Below, one piece after another: positions 1-8,485 of a stretch of 64,000 nt of DNA. This DNA is from Sellimonas caecigallum. Lineage in GTDB: Bacteria > Bacillota > Clostridia > Lachnospirales > Lachnospiraceae. The DNA lies in NCBI RefSeq assembly GCF_045038405.1, contig NZ_CP173660.1, positions 992,001 to 1,056,000 on the forward strand. Reading direction: 5' to 3'. Every line of letters begins with the position of its first letter. The stretch's first letter is position 1. The translations under genes were made by a program, and so were the position numbers. The notes beneath the pieces were generated by a model. That model ran no database searches, had not been told where the DNA came from, and worked only from the letters and a program-made list of their open reading frames with translations.

Positions 1-924
1 ATGTACATGCTCGTCCTTCCCGCGATTGACGTGTTCATACTTTTTTGCTTGTGCCAGCAGCTTCACCTGCGCCGCTTGCCAGACTTCTTCCGAAACAATC
101 GCTTCATGTTGCCCGTCTGCAAGCAAATAGTTGTCCTGCTCCACCAGTTTATATTCGTTTCTTGTGCCACGAACTTTTTCCGTCTTGCGTCGGCCATAGG
201 CGATTTTCCCGCAGTACACCGGATTTTTCAAAATCAAGCGAATCAAATGTGCGTCAAACAGAGGATTCTTCCCATTCTGCCGGGGAATTTTGCGGATGCC
301 ATGGTTCTCCAGATATTTAGCGATTCCGTTTGCACCAATATCCGTATGTACATACTGGTCATAGATGACGCGGATCGCCTCCGCTTCTTCCTCGTTGATA
401 ATCAGTTTCCCATCCACCAGCTGATACCCATAGGGGGCAAAGCCACCGTTCCAGCGGCCCTCCCTTGCTTTTTGGATACGGCCCTCCATGGTTTGGACAC
501 GGATATTTTCGCGCTCAATCTCCGCCACAGCAGACAGGACGGAGATCATCAATTTGCCCGCGTCTTTGGAAGAATCAATGCCGTCCTCCACACATACCAG
601 ATTGACGCCAAAATCCTGCATGACCTGAAGGGAAGAAAGCACGTCCGCCGCATTTCTGCCGAAGCGGGACAATTTGAATACCAGAACATAGGACACGCCA
701 TCTTTTCCGGATTTGATGTCCTCCATCATCTGGCTGAATTGCGCCCGGCCTTCAATGGATTTTCCAGACTTTCCCGCGTCCTCATATTCACCGACGATCT
801 CATAATCGTTATAGTCTGCGTAGGCTTTCATTTTGGCTTTCTGTGCATCCAGCGAATAGCCATCCACCTGCATAGCGGTGGAGACTCTGGTATAGGTGTA
901 AACTTTTATCTTCTCTTTCTGCAT
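1..924 (-). CDS. Serine site-specific recombinase (partial, 3' end off the window)
   Basis: This is a large serine recombinase of the resolvase/invertase superfamily, the kind that integrates and excises mobilizable elements through a serine-DNA intermediate. 308 codons are present and the C-terminal part lies left of the window. The N-terminal catalytic domain is clear: YTRVST carries the nucleophile Ser15, followed by the KLSRFGRN arginine motif and an E-rich helix. A recombinase domain then begins at about residue 160. The start at 924 is chosen because GAGGAAG sits 6 bases upstream; an in-frame ATG at 939 lacks a good site. It lies 47 bp after the RhuM gene on the same strand and was probably the integrase of the element whose tail fills 1-2876. 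Confidence 0.93.
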   Translation of the reverse strand, partial: MQKEKIKVYTYTRVSTAMQVDGYSLDAQKAKMKAYADYNDYEIVGEYEDAGKSGKSIEGRAQFSQMMEDIKSGKDGVSYVLVFKLSRFGRNAADVLSSLQVMQDFGVNLVCVEDGIDSSKDAGKLMISVLSAVAEIERENIRVQTMEGRIQKAREGRWNGGFAPYGYQLVDGKLIINEEEAEAIRVIYDQYVHTDIGANGIAKYLENHGIRKIPRQNGKNPLFDAHLIRLILKNPVYCGKIAYGRRKTEKVRGTRNEYKLVEQDNYLLADGQHEAIVSEEVWQAAQVKLLAQAKKYEHVNRGKDEHVH

Positions 925-971
925 CTTAATCTTCCTCATGTGGTGCCAATCGAAAAATTGGATTGGCTATT

Positions 972-2024
972 TTAACTTGGATTAGAAGTATCATCCTGCT
1001 TTTCCGCTTCCGTCTTGGCCGTTTTCCCCAACTGTTTGATGGTCTTCAGATATTCTTCCTCGACAGGGGAAAGGGTTTGTGCTTGATAACGTTTATATTC
1101 TGCTTTCGCTTTTTCCATCGCCTGTGCATGACTGATTTTCCCTGCATGGGTCAATACTTCTTCCCCAGTCGCCCGAAGAATGTTATCCAGCTGCTCCACA
1201 TAATCACTCATATACATGGGCCGGTGACGAATGGCCTGCACCTCGGCAAAGTCGAAATAACCGGATACCATTTGATTCAGAACCCGCAGTTCTTCCTCCG
1301 TCAGATAATTCTTGGCAATCCCAATATCTTTTGCCGTGGGAAAATCCCCGGAAAAGGTGGTAAGCCCCATAAATGGCTTATCCGCATCGGCCCGCTCATA
1401 GATCACTTCCGCAGCCGTATGTCCATGCGCTGCATAATGAAGCTTGTTCTGCACCATTTTGAAAAACGCAACAGATTCCGCACTTCTGGGGTTATAGTCC
1501 ACGCTGGTGGCGTACAAGTCCAACACTTGACGATACATGACTTTTTCCGAAGAACGAATGTCCCGAATCCGTTCCAGCAGTTCGCGCCAATAGTTGCCAC
1601 CGCCCAAATTTTTTAGGCGCTCATCGTCCATCGTGAAGCCCTTGATCATATATTCTTTTAGGCGCTCAGTGGCCCACCGGCGAAACTGGGTGGCAATCAA
1701 AGATTTTACTCTGTACCCCAAAGAAATGATCATGTCCAGATTATAGAAAGGCAGCTCTCTGGTTACTTGCCGGTTGCCCTCCATTCGAACCTGTCGGAAT
1801 TTCCGACAGGTTGAAGTCTCATCCAGTTCGCCTTCTTCATAGATGTGGCCGATATGCTCCACAATGTTGCTTCTGGACGTATGGAACAGTTCCGCCATCT
1901 GCTGCTGTGTCAGCCAAACGGTTTCGTCCACAAACCGGCATTCTACCTTTGTAAGTCCATCTTCCGCCTGATAAATTACAATCTCACCCTGGCCCTGATT
2001 TGGTCTCATTTTATCTTCCGCCAT
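972..2024 (-). CDS. rhuM: RhuM-family protein
   Basis: A 350-residue member of the virulence RhuM family, widespread on mobile elements of gut bacteria and of unknown biochemical role. Near the N-terminus the motif LTQQQMAELFHTSRSNIVEHI looks like a helix-turn-helix. The middle holds the family signature around FYNLDMIISLGYRVKS and FRRWATERLKEYM, and the C-terminal half is helical. The ATG at 2024 has GGAGCG about 8 bases upstream; the longer ATG at 2084 has AGAGG directly against it, too close to work. It is co-directional with the small gene upstream and the recombinase downstream, so it is probably carried as cargo of the mobilizable element. Confidence 0.88.
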   Translation of the reverse strand: MAEDKMRPNQGQGEIVIYQAEDGLTKVECRFVDETVWLTQQQMAELFHTSRSNIVEHIGHIYEEGELDETSTCRKFRQVRMEGNRQVTRELPFYNLDMIISLGYRVKSLIATQFRRWATERLKEYMIKGFTMDDERLKNLGGGNYWRELLERIRDIRSSEKVMYRQVLDLYATSVDYNPRSAESVAFFKMVQNKLHYAAHGHTAAEVIYERADADKPFMGLTTFSGDFPTAKDIGIAKNYLTEEELRVLNQMVSGYFDFAEVQAIRHRPMYMSDYVEQLDNILRATGEEVLTHAGKISHAQAMEKAKAEYKRYQAQTLSPVEEEYLKTIKQLGKTAKTEAEKQDDTSNPS

Positions 2025-2119
2025 TTGTTCACGCTCCCATCTGATTCCGTTTTTATGTTCCAAGAGGACAGGGAGTAGACCCATCCTCTTGTTTGGACAC
2101 TTATATCACGTTTATTATA

Positions 2120-2308
2120 TCATGCAGCAATTTTGCTTTCAACTGCTTCCGCATTGAACTCAGAGTCTTTTTTATTTGCTGCGCTATCCTGATTATCAAA
2201 CGATACTGCCGGTGCGGGCAAGTTCTCAACATCCAATTCCGAAACATACTTTTCAATCAGGTTGGCCAGCAGGTCTGCAAAACCGCTCCATTCATCTATC
2301 ATAGGCAT
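2120..2308 (-). CDS. Small conserved element protein downstream of mobV
   Basis: A 62-residue acidic protein beginning MPMIDEWSGFADLLANLIEKYVSEL. I recognise this kind of small gene as a frequent follower of mobV relaxases on Firmicute elements but know of no function. The start at 2308 lies inside the last codons of the mobV fragment, preceded by AAAGGGAAA, so the two are translationally coupled; ATG at 2302 is an alternative. The N-terminal half is a predicted amphipathic helix; the C-terminal half is polar and low complexity. Confidence 0.6.
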   Translation of the reverse strand: MPMIDEWSGFADLLANLIEKYVSELDVENLPAPAVSFDNQDSAANKKDSEFNAEAVESKIAA

Positions 2309-2876
2309 TTTCCCTTTCTTTTCTATGAGGCTGTTTGTAAAATTCCAATACTTCTGCCGGTATCTGCTCCAAAATAGCCACAGCACTGTCATAGTCGCGC
2401 CGCAGCTTGAGGTCTTCGATCTGCTTTAGGGTGCTGACCTTCTGCGCCGATGCAAGGGATTCTTCCAATTCAGCATTTTTTGTTTTCAACTTTTTATTTT
2501 CGGATGCTGTTTTCGTAAAAGCCACACCATATTTCCGCAGCAGTGTGTCCATCTTCTCTACGCTGGGAATATAGGTATCCAGAATTTTGCAGATTTCCTC
2601 CGCCCGGCTTTTGGCGTTGAAAGGATTGATTCCGGTAAGCAACTGCCCCAGTTTTTCCTTCTGTTTGGTCAACCTGGTCATCTCCTTGAACACGCGGGGC
2701 GGAATGTGGTCGCGCCCGGTCAGGCTGGCGCTCTCACCGCGTTCCAAATCTGGAAACTTCTTGACCATGTGTTTCCAAAACTCATCCTGCCACCATGTCA
2801 GCTTCTTTTTGTTGCCCATAATGTCTTTGGCGCTAAGCCTGCCGTCCTCAGTCAGGGGGACAAAACAAAGGTGCAT
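2292..2876 (-). pseudogene. MobV (Pre/Mob) relaxase, C-terminal fragment
   Basis: 194 codons of a plasmid recombination/mobilization relaxase of the MobV family, lacking the N-terminal catalytic part. It starts at the end of the HMHLxFVPLT motif that normally sits near residue 135-150 and keeps the conserved blocks around GNKKKL, PDLERGES and RVFKEMTRLTKQK, then a coiled coil (roughly residues 115-165) and the normal C-terminus. The 5' end is joined abruptly to parB. A second, diverged mobV fragment at 13.66-14.37 kb has the missing N-terminus plus about 100 residues of overlap with this one. The overlap is clearly not identical, so the two come from different mobV genes. Any product would lack the active site. 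Confidence 0.85.
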
Positions 2877-4090
2877 ACCTCCTTTTTGTCCTCCATCATA
2901 ATGCCGTCGATCACATCCCCGTTGAGCAGCTTCTTTTCGTCCAGCTCCCGCATACGCTTTGCCTGCGCCTGCGAAGGCGAGGACTGCTGGCTGTCGATGG
3001 CGACGGCGATATAGTTCTGGTTCTTCTTGCCGATGTAGGAAAGCTCCACCGCCGTAGTGAAGCCCAGCTTTTTCTCGTCCATCAGCTTCATCAGGTCGGG
3101 GACCAGCTCATTCAGCCGGATATACCGCTGTACCTGCTTGACGGCCATCTTGTTCCGCTCGGCCACGATCTCGTTGGAGCGTTTGCCGGCGTCCTTCGGG
3201 TCAATCTGGCCCGAAGTGCGGGAGCCCTGGTGCTTGATGGCCTCAAGCTGCATTTTCAGAGCTTTGGCCCGCTCGCTGGGGAGGATTTCTTCGCGCTGGT
3301 TCAGATTGTCCTCCACCATCTGCGTGATGGCTTCATCGTCCGTCAGGTTGCGGACGATACAGGGCATATCCGCATATCCGGCAAGCTCGCTGGCCTTCTG
3401 GCGGCGGTGGCCGGCCACGATCTCATAGCCGCCATCCTCACGGGGACGGACGATAGCGGGCTGGGTAACGCCCTTGTCCTTGACGCTGGACACCATGGCC
3501 CGCATTTCTTCATCGTCCCGGACCTCAAAGGGATGGTTTTTGAAGGCGTGGAGCTCGTTCAGCTTGATATATACGATCTGTTCCTCGCCACGGCGGGGAG
3601 CCTCTTTCGGTCCCTCGGGTTCCTTTGGAGCGGGAGCGGCCTGCACCGTAGGAGCCGCTTTTTTCTCCGGTTTCTCTTTGGGGGCCTTTTCCTGCTTTTT
3701 CTGTGCGGGGGCTTTGGGCTTCGGAGCGGCGGCCTTGTCCTTATCCTCTTTCGGAGGACGGCCCCGGCGCTTCGGCTGCTCGGGCTCTTTGGGCTTTTCC
3801 TGTTTTCCTTCGGCCTTTTTCGGAGCCTCCGGCTGCTTTTCCGGTTTCTCCGTTTTTGCCGGGGCAGGCTTTTCCCCGCCGGAAGCTGCCGCCCGTTCCT
3901 CGGCTTTCTTTCCTTTCATAATTTCAGCGAAGTCATAGACGGACACCTGCGGGCTCTTTGCCTGCTGTTCCGTCTTTTTTTCGGCCTCCGGGGGAGTAGG
4001 CGTTTTCTCCTGCTCGGGCGGAGTTTCCTTGCCCGGCCCGGTATCCGTTACCGGCTGCTCCGGCATATTCGTGGTTTTATCATCTGCCAT
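2852..4090 (-). CDS. ParB/Spo0J-family protein, C-terminally truncated
   Basis: A ParB-like nuclease/partition protein of conjugative-element type. Residues 1 to about 175 are low complexity and rich in Pro, Lys, Glu and Ala. The ParB domain follows (VYIKLNELHAFKNHPF, then GHRRQKASELAG box II), then a helix-turn-helix region. The reading frame runs past the expected LLNGDVIDGIMMEDKKE into eight residues that are the mobV sequence read in another frame, so the true C-terminus is gone. The ATG at 4090 has AGGAGG 9 bases upstream. The gene is visibly GC-rich compared with the genes to its right. A ParA partner, normally next door on such elements, is absent. Whether the truncated protein still works is unknown. 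Confidence 0.85.
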   Translation of the reverse strand: MADDKTTNMPEQPVTDTGPGKETPPEQEKTPTPPEAEKKTEQQAKSPQVSVYDFAEIMKGKKAEERAAASGGEKPAPAKTEKPEKQPEAPKKAEGKQEKPKEPEQPKRRGRPPKEDKDKAAAPKPKAPAQKKQEKAPKEKPEKKAAPTVQAAPAPKEPEGPKEAPRRGEEQIVYIKLNELHAFKNHPFEVRDDEEMRAMVSSVKDKGVTQPAIVRPREDGGYEIVAGHRRQKASELAGYADMPCIVRNLTDDEAITQMVEDNLNQREEILPSERAKALKMQLEAIKHQGSRTSGQIDPKDAGKRSNEIVAERNKMAVKQVQRYIRLNELVPDLMKLMDEKKLGFTTAVELSYIGKKNQNYIAVAIDSQQSSPSQAQAKRMRELDEKKLLNGDVIDGIMMEDKKEVCTFVLSP

Positions 4091-4117
4091 AAGCATTTAC
4101 CTCCTGTTTTTGGGCGT

Positions 4118-4150
4118 AAAAAAAGGGGCTCAACTTTTCAGTCAAGCCCC
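4118..4150 (-). terminator. Hairpin with T-tract in the parB leader
   Basis: GGGGCT and AGCCCC arms at 4125-4130 and 4145-4150 are followed on the minus strand by seven T residues, as in an intrinsic terminator. It lies between the upstream immunity-like operon and the parB start, so it either ends that operon or attenuates parB. Confidence 0.6.
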
Positions 4151-4189
4151 CGTGGGAAGTTCCTCCTTTCTCCGCCAAGATACAAAAAT

Positions 4190-4215
4190 ACCGCCCGTAG
4201 TCTCGTTTGGGCGGT
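4190..4215. terminator. Bidirectional hairpin between parB and the immunity-like operon
   Basis: Perfect 7-bp arms ACCGCCC (4190-4196) and GGGCGGT (4209-4215), with a T-tract beyond the stem on either strand. On the minus strand it follows the gene ending at 4405. The surrounding 4097-4404 interval (308 bp) otherwise holds no gene I recognise. Confidence 0.55.
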
Positions 4216-4404
4216 ACTTTTTGTAAGATTGGCAGTCCATTATTAAGTTTTTTATTATGTTCCCTTTGTACACCGTTGCAAGGGTTTCCACCGAGACATG
4301 TCTGGACTTTGTATATATGGTCGTTTTGTTCAAGATCCCTATCCCGGTGTTTCGATTAACCCTGCGTACCACTTCCCTTATGCTGTCGTAGCAATAACTT
4401 CCTC

Positions 4405-4917
4405 TCAGCGTGCCGACACAGCCCGTCCGGTATGCTCATAATACACAAGAACCGCAGTTCCATTTCCTGTCTGGCTCATCATCGTATAGTCATCTGCTGA
4501 TATTTCCACACGGGTCCTTAATCCCTGAGAATCCGTCCCCATCAGATAATAATGATGCGAAAAAATGCTGGTATGCGCTTGTGTTTCACTTACTTCTATA
4601 TCTGTCAGCGTGACCGTCTTCGTACCCGACGCCAGATCAGCGGCAAAATCCTTCGTAAACCACATGCAGACTGCCGCACAGAAAACCGCGATGATCACTC
4701 CTGCTGTTTTGTTACTTTTTTCCCCTGTTTTCCAGTTATGTATGACCCGCACGACCACATAGATGCACACGATCCATATGACGGATATATTGCAGAATTC
4801 ATCCAGTAACACCAGCTCTCCTGTCTTAGGCAGAAGCAGACCGGCAACTATGACCGCCAGTACAAGAACACAGAGAATGATCTCATATTTTGTTATTTTT
4901 CTTCTCACTTTGCTCAT
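4405..4917 (-). CDS. Membrane protein of unknown function (last gene of immunity-like operon)
   Basis: 170 residues. Three hydrophobic segments lie at about residues 12-28, 38-58 and 68-86. A soluble C-terminal domain of about 80 residues follows (from TLTDIEVSETQAHTS), predicted beta-rich and on the outer face of the membrane. I do not recognise a family. The start overlaps the stop of the ankyrin gene by 4 bp, so the two are coupled. As the final member of a compact array of small unrelated proteins it could be an immunity protein acting at the membrane; this is inference from context only. Confidence 0.7.
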   Translation of the reverse strand: MSKVRRKITKYEIILCVLVLAVIVAGLLLPKTGELVLLDEFCNISVIWIVCIYVVVRVIHNWKTGEKSNKTAGVIIAVFCAAVCMWFTKDFAADLASGTKTVTLTDIEVSETQAHTSIFSHHYYLMGTDSQGLRTRVEISADDYTMMSQTGNGTAVLVYYEHTGRAVSAR

Positions 4918-5447
4918 GATTCGGTTCCTTCCATTAGACTTACAAGATCATTTCTCCATGAAAATTCCTTTGCATAATCAATGCATGCTTTCCCAAAATT
5001 GTCTTTTTCATAGATATTTGAACCGTGATCTATTAAATATTGATATACCGGCATAGCCGTCTCTGTCGGCAGCTTTACAACAGTAATCGCATAATTAAGT
5101 GGAATTGCCCCATATTTGTCTTTGGCGTTTATGTCCACCCCAGCCTCAACCAGCAGCTGAGTTACTTTTAATATGTACTGTGGATCGGGCCTCATAACCG
5201 AAAAGTAAAATATATGCAGTGCATTTCTTTGATCTTTTGGACTTTTAAAGTTAACATCCGCCCCCTCAGATATTAAAAATCGAATCATCTTTATTTTTTC
5301 GTCTGTGTTGTGGTCATTGACAAACAGTAACTGAAACAAACTTAATCCTGTATACTTATGGAATAGATTCGGATCACCTGTATAAAACTTCCGGAAGTCC
5401 GAATAAGTTGCGTCTCTTACCGCATCAAAAATGTCTGTAATCCTCAT
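4914..5447 (-). CDS. Ankyrin-repeat protein
   Basis: 177 residues with at least three ankyrin-type repeats: LISEGADVNFKSPKDQRNALH, LLVEAGVDINAKDKYGAIPLNYA and YLIDHGSNIYEKDNFGKACIDYA. Each shows the G(A/V)(D/N)(V/I)N turn and the following helix. No signal peptide or catalytic motif is present. Ankyrin proteins of this size are common as immunity proteins or toxin partners in polymorphic toxin loci, where they bind the toxin directly. The ATG at 5447 is chosen because AGGAGTGAG lies 5-6 bases upstream; the longer frame from 5468 lacks such a site. It overlaps the next gene by 4 bp. Confidence 0.85.
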   Translation of the reverse strand: MRITDIFDAVRDATYSDFRKFYTGDPNLFHKYTGLSLFQLLFVNDHNTDEKIKMIRFLISEGADVNFKSPKDQRNALHIFYFSVMRPDPQYILKVTQLLVEAGVDINAKDKYGAIPLNYAITVVKLPTETAMPVYQYLIDHGSNIYEKDNFGKACIDYAKEFSWRNDLVSLMEGTES

Positions 5448-5468
5448 AAATCTCACTCCTAAAATCAC

Positions 5469-5798
5469 TCAATCTTGCTCAATAACTTTATCGTCCGTTT
5501 CCTGCATATATCTTTCTGTATCGAAATGTGATTCAAGAATGTTTTTCAAGAATTCAGTTTCTACAACTCTGTCATTCTCATACAGTACAATTTCCGCTCC
5601 TTTTTTCTGTAACTCATCAATCAGTTCATTCATATGCTGCAGTCCGTCTATGTTATCCAGACTGCATATATCAATATAGCCATTATTACTTAAGCATTCT
5701 TTTATTTCCATAAGGGAACGATTCAGCATTTTTCTGATCAAGGGAATATATTTCTTTTCATTCCCATCTTTAATAACTTTAAACTTTATTTCACTCAT
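5469..5798 (-). CDS. Small cytosolic protein with an L7/L12-C-terminal-like pattern
   Basis: 109 residues. Residues about 5-68 read like the beta-alpha-alpha-beta-alpha-beta pattern of the ribosomal L7/L12 C-terminal domain: a first strand, YIPLIRKMLNRSLMEIKECL resembling the conserved helix pair, and a closing LIDELQKKGAEIVLYEND. This similarity is from reading only and needs a profile search. The C-terminal 40 residues are acidic and helical. The start at 5798 has GGGAGAA upstream and overlaps the preceding gene by 4 bp (ATGA). By position it belongs to the immunity-like array; its function is unknown. Confidence 0.72.
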   Translation of the reverse strand: MSEIKFKVIKDGNEKKYIPLIRKMLNRSLMEIKECLSNNGYIDICSLDNIDGLQHMNELIDELQKKGAEIVLYENDRVVETEFLKNILESHFDTERYMQETDDKVIEQD

Positions 5799-6610
5799 GA
5801 TGTATTCTCCCGGTCTTTTTTCCACTGTTGCATCTTCTTTCTCGTTTTCTCATTCCACCATGCTTTTTCGTCAACCTTTTTCAAATATGACGGCATTCTC
5901 TCGATACATTTCTTCCGCAATTCTCCTGCATCTTCTATAAGGTCTGCAAGAACTCTGCTCTCTTTCCTGGGTTCTTTTTCTTTCAGATATTCTGTGTAAA
6001 TTACCCTGAATATACTGCTGAGTTCATCTGCCTTTTTCCTGTCTGTGCGTCCCGGGAAAATATGATAACAGGACCAGAGATATGCGTTAAGTTCCCGGAT
6101 CTTCTGAACACTGACCTGAACTCCAAGGTCAATTTTTACCATATCACCGGTCGCATAAAGGAATATCAACGGTGTTGTGTCCCGATTCATTACACTGTAA
6201 GTTACTTCAGCCCCTCCTAAGATCACAAGTTCTTTCGGAACATATCTTCCATTAATCCGGAGCCAGTGCACACTTTCAGCAAAGTCTGTCCACCGCATTG
6301 ATTCTGTCTTCAACTCAGTGATCGTCTCAAAATTTTCTTGTTCGATCAGCTCCTCCTGCTCTTCTTTTGTAAACCGCCTGTTCAGAGCGGGCAGACTCTG
6401 GTATGTTGTTCTATAATATCGGAGCAGGCGCGGCAGCGTCAGGACTGCGCCCGCCAATGCAAGAACACACGCTGCCAGCGACGGAATATTCTCCGGGCGC
6501 GCCAGTATCCCGGCGAAGCCTGCGAGCGCCAGCATTCCCCATGCACACAGGGCAAGGTTTTTCTTAATGGGGTATCCTCTCCGCCATTCTGTTTTTCTCA
6601 ACTGTTTCAT
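5795..6610 (-). CDS. Two-TM membrane protein of unknown function
   Basis: 271 residues. Two hydrophobic segments at about residues 19-38 and 43-62 are followed by a soluble domain of about 200 residues. The segment from FETITELKTESMRWTDFAESV to YVPKELVILGG resembles the PH-like fold of YcxB-type membrane proteins, but I cannot assign it firmly. The C-terminus is strongly basic and helical. Its start shares one base with the stop of the upstream gene and its end overlaps the next gene by 4 bp, so it is part of one polycistronic unit. Confidence 0.72.
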   Translation of the reverse strand: MKQLRKTEWRRGYPIKKNLALCAWGMLALAGFAGILARPENIPSLAACVLALAGAVLTLPRLLRYYRTTYQSLPALNRRFTKEEQEELIEQENFETITELKTESMRWTDFAESVHWLRINGRYVPKELVILGGAEVTYSVMNRDTTPLIFLYATGDMVKIDLGVQVSVQKIRELNAYLWSCYHIFPGRTDRKKADELSSIFRVIYTEYLKEKEPRKESRVLADLIEDAGELRKKCIERMPSYLKKVDEKAWWNEKTRKKMQQWKKDRENTS

Positions 6611-6867
6611 TATTTTTCCTCTGTCAGCTTCGCGATTTTATCTATCTCAAAAAGTACAGGACTTTGATAATCCGTCGTTTCGTCAGCAAAGCACCGCGCT
6701 ATGCTGTTCCAGTGGATATCCGGGAGTTCATTAACATTATCGCAGGATATGATCTGCTGCATAACGTCGTATATTTTTTTGATTATTCCCGAATACTGTA
6801 ACTGCATACTATAATCGGAACAGAGTATCTGTATGACTTTTTCACAATGCTGTTTTATCTCTTCCAT
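6610..6867 (-). CDS. Small unknown protein of the immunity-like operon
   Basis: 85 residues, helical, no membrane segment or recognisable motif. It begins MEEIKQHCEKVIQILC. The start lies 13 bp inside the preceding YezG-like gene and its stop touches the next start, which argues for a real, co-translated gene. I do not recognise a family. Size, context and tight overlap fit an immunity protein. Confidence 0.62.
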   Translation of the reverse strand: MEEIKQHCEKVIQILCSDYSMQLQYSGIIKKIYDVMQQIISCDNVNELPDIHWNSIARCFADETTDYQSPVLFEIDKIAKLTEEK

Positions 6868-7286
6868 GTGCTTTGGCGAACCTCATCTAACCACTTCATA
6901 AAAATCTCGCTTGAATCTATCCCCGTCTTTGCGGAACAGATACTTTCATACTTATATTCCGTGTCTATTTTACCGCTTTTACAGTCATAGATTATTTTTA
7001 ATTCTGTGGGGACAGGTTTTCCGTAATGTATGCATATTTGTCTTATCTTCTCCAGATCTGATTCTCCAAGATCCAGAAAATCCCATATCGCGTCCGAATC
7101 GGCAGCTATATTATTTGTTGTTTTAATCTGACCGTCAATGTTGAAAAATGCATTGAAAGAAATACTGCTTTCTTCGATGGATCCATAAGCATAAACCTTA
7201 TCTGCCCTGTTGCCCGCGAATTCGACGCATAGTGCAACAATCCGCGACTGGGCCTCCATAAATTCATCTTCAAATACTCTGTCCAT
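6855..7286 (-). CDS. YezG/DUF600-like putative immunity protein
   Basis: 143 residues. The order of features matches YezG-like immunity proteins: an N-terminal helix, a VYAYGSIEESSISFNAFFNIDGQ beta hairpin, and a PTELKIIYDCKSGKIDTEYKYE strand pair followed by a C-terminal helix with IFMKWLDEV. Family members neutralise secreted nuclease toxins such as YeeF of the type VII/LXG class in Bacillus; that role is known for the family and inferred here. The first gene with strong family support in the operon, it follows the DUF5104-like gene by about 33 bp. No cognate toxin is visible. Confidence 0.68.
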   Translation of the reverse strand: MDRVFEDEFMEAQSRIVALCVEFAGNRADKVYAYGSIEESSISFNAFFNIDGQIKTTNNIAADSDAIWDFLDLGESDLEKIRQICIHYGKPVPTELKIIYDCKSGKIDTEYKYESICSAKTGIDSSEIFMKWLDEVRQSTWKR

Positions 7287-7319
7287 AGCCTCCTCCTTTG
7301 AAACAATACTTATTTTCCC

Positions 7320-8467
7320 CTAACTTCCGCTGTATTCTCCTGACAGGAGCATATCCCTCACTTCATCGTACTCGTCCGGCAGCGCCTGCGACAACAAGCC
7401 GGACGCTTCTACACGGAAGACCGTTCCGTCATCATATAATACAGCCAGCACCATATGCTGGGGATCTGTGATTTCCTCTTCACCCGTTCCGGATTCCCAG
7501 TCAAAAACACCATACTTGTCTAACGCCTCAACAATCTGCTGTCCATCCGCATAATATCCGCCCTGTACCTGGTGGAGATCATCAAAAGATACGCATCCGA
7601 CGTTCGATATCTTTTACTGTCCAACAGATCATAGTATACACATTCTGTACTTGTGTTCTTATTTTCCATAAAAGCGACAGCATATACATTTTCCGTAAAG
7701 TCAGATGTGCGTTCTTCTATGCCGTCTTCAAGGAGATAACTTACATCATACATGCCGAATTTGCGTTCCGGTTCGTATTCTTCCAGGAGCAAAGGTATGT
7801 TGAGCGTATCCACATCTTCTGTCGTGATGTCAAAATCCTCAATAAACTGTTCCAGATCAACTTTGCTGTACTGTTCTTTTGTAAGTCCTGCCGCCCGGAT
7901 CAGTTCTTCCGGAGTGATCAGCCTCTGTTCCGAATACGTCTCTTCCCCGGTTTCTGTCACATAGATACCCGGTTTCTGATCCAGACTCCAGAGAAATTCA
8001 TCCTTGTTAAAAGTTTCTTCCGTAGTGATCTCTATCGCAGTAAGCCCTTCTTTATCCGGTTCTTCTCTGTAAAAAGGAATATAAATATATGCGATTTCAT
8101 ATTGTGCTTCATCTGTAATAACCGAATAGTGCCCTCTCAATTCCCGCCATGTTATTTTTCCGTGTTCACTTTTTTCATGGGAACTTGCATTTCCTTTCCA
8201 GCTTTTGCATTCGCCCTGAAAAAACTCTATGAATTCTTCCGCCTGTTCCGTTAAGTTTAACGTACTTTCCCCGGCATACTGCGAAAATAATCCCGTCAGC
8301 GCTTTTGCATCTTCCTTCTCTGCGCACCCGATAATGTTTTCTATCATTTCATCCGCCAATTCTTCATCAGAACGATATGCATTGGATGATCCCCGCTTGA
8401 AAACGATGCATCCGCTCAAACTGCATACAAGGGCGCAGCATACGATAAGCAGTAATACCTTCCTCAT
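7320..8467 (-). pseudogene. DUF5104-like lipoprotein, frameshifted near its C-terminus
   Basis: A secreted lipoprotein: the signal peptide ends in LSGC, and a DUF5104-like region begins at YRSDEELADEMIENIIGCA. The open frame runs 8467-7520 (315 residues), but its last 30 residues are basic and unlike the rest. A good continuation lies in another frame from about 7614 down to a TAG at 7320-7322: VGCVSFDDLHQVQGGYY and then about 65 acidic residues. One missing A in the four-A run at 7612-7615 would explain the break. Either the gene has recently decayed or the base is a sequencing error. It sits 18 bp after the preceding lipoprotein gene. Family members occur among toxin-linked lipoproteins. 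Confidence 0.7.
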
Positions 8468-8485
8468 AAATTCTCTTCCTTTCAG

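Noticed and set aside
1..975. 324-codon plus-strand open frame
   Set aside because: Antisense of the serine recombinase gene, whose catalytic motifs are clear.
3230..4246. A 338-codon plus-strand open frame
   Set aside because: Antisense of the GC-rich, low-complexity parB N-terminus; long open frames on both strands are expected there.
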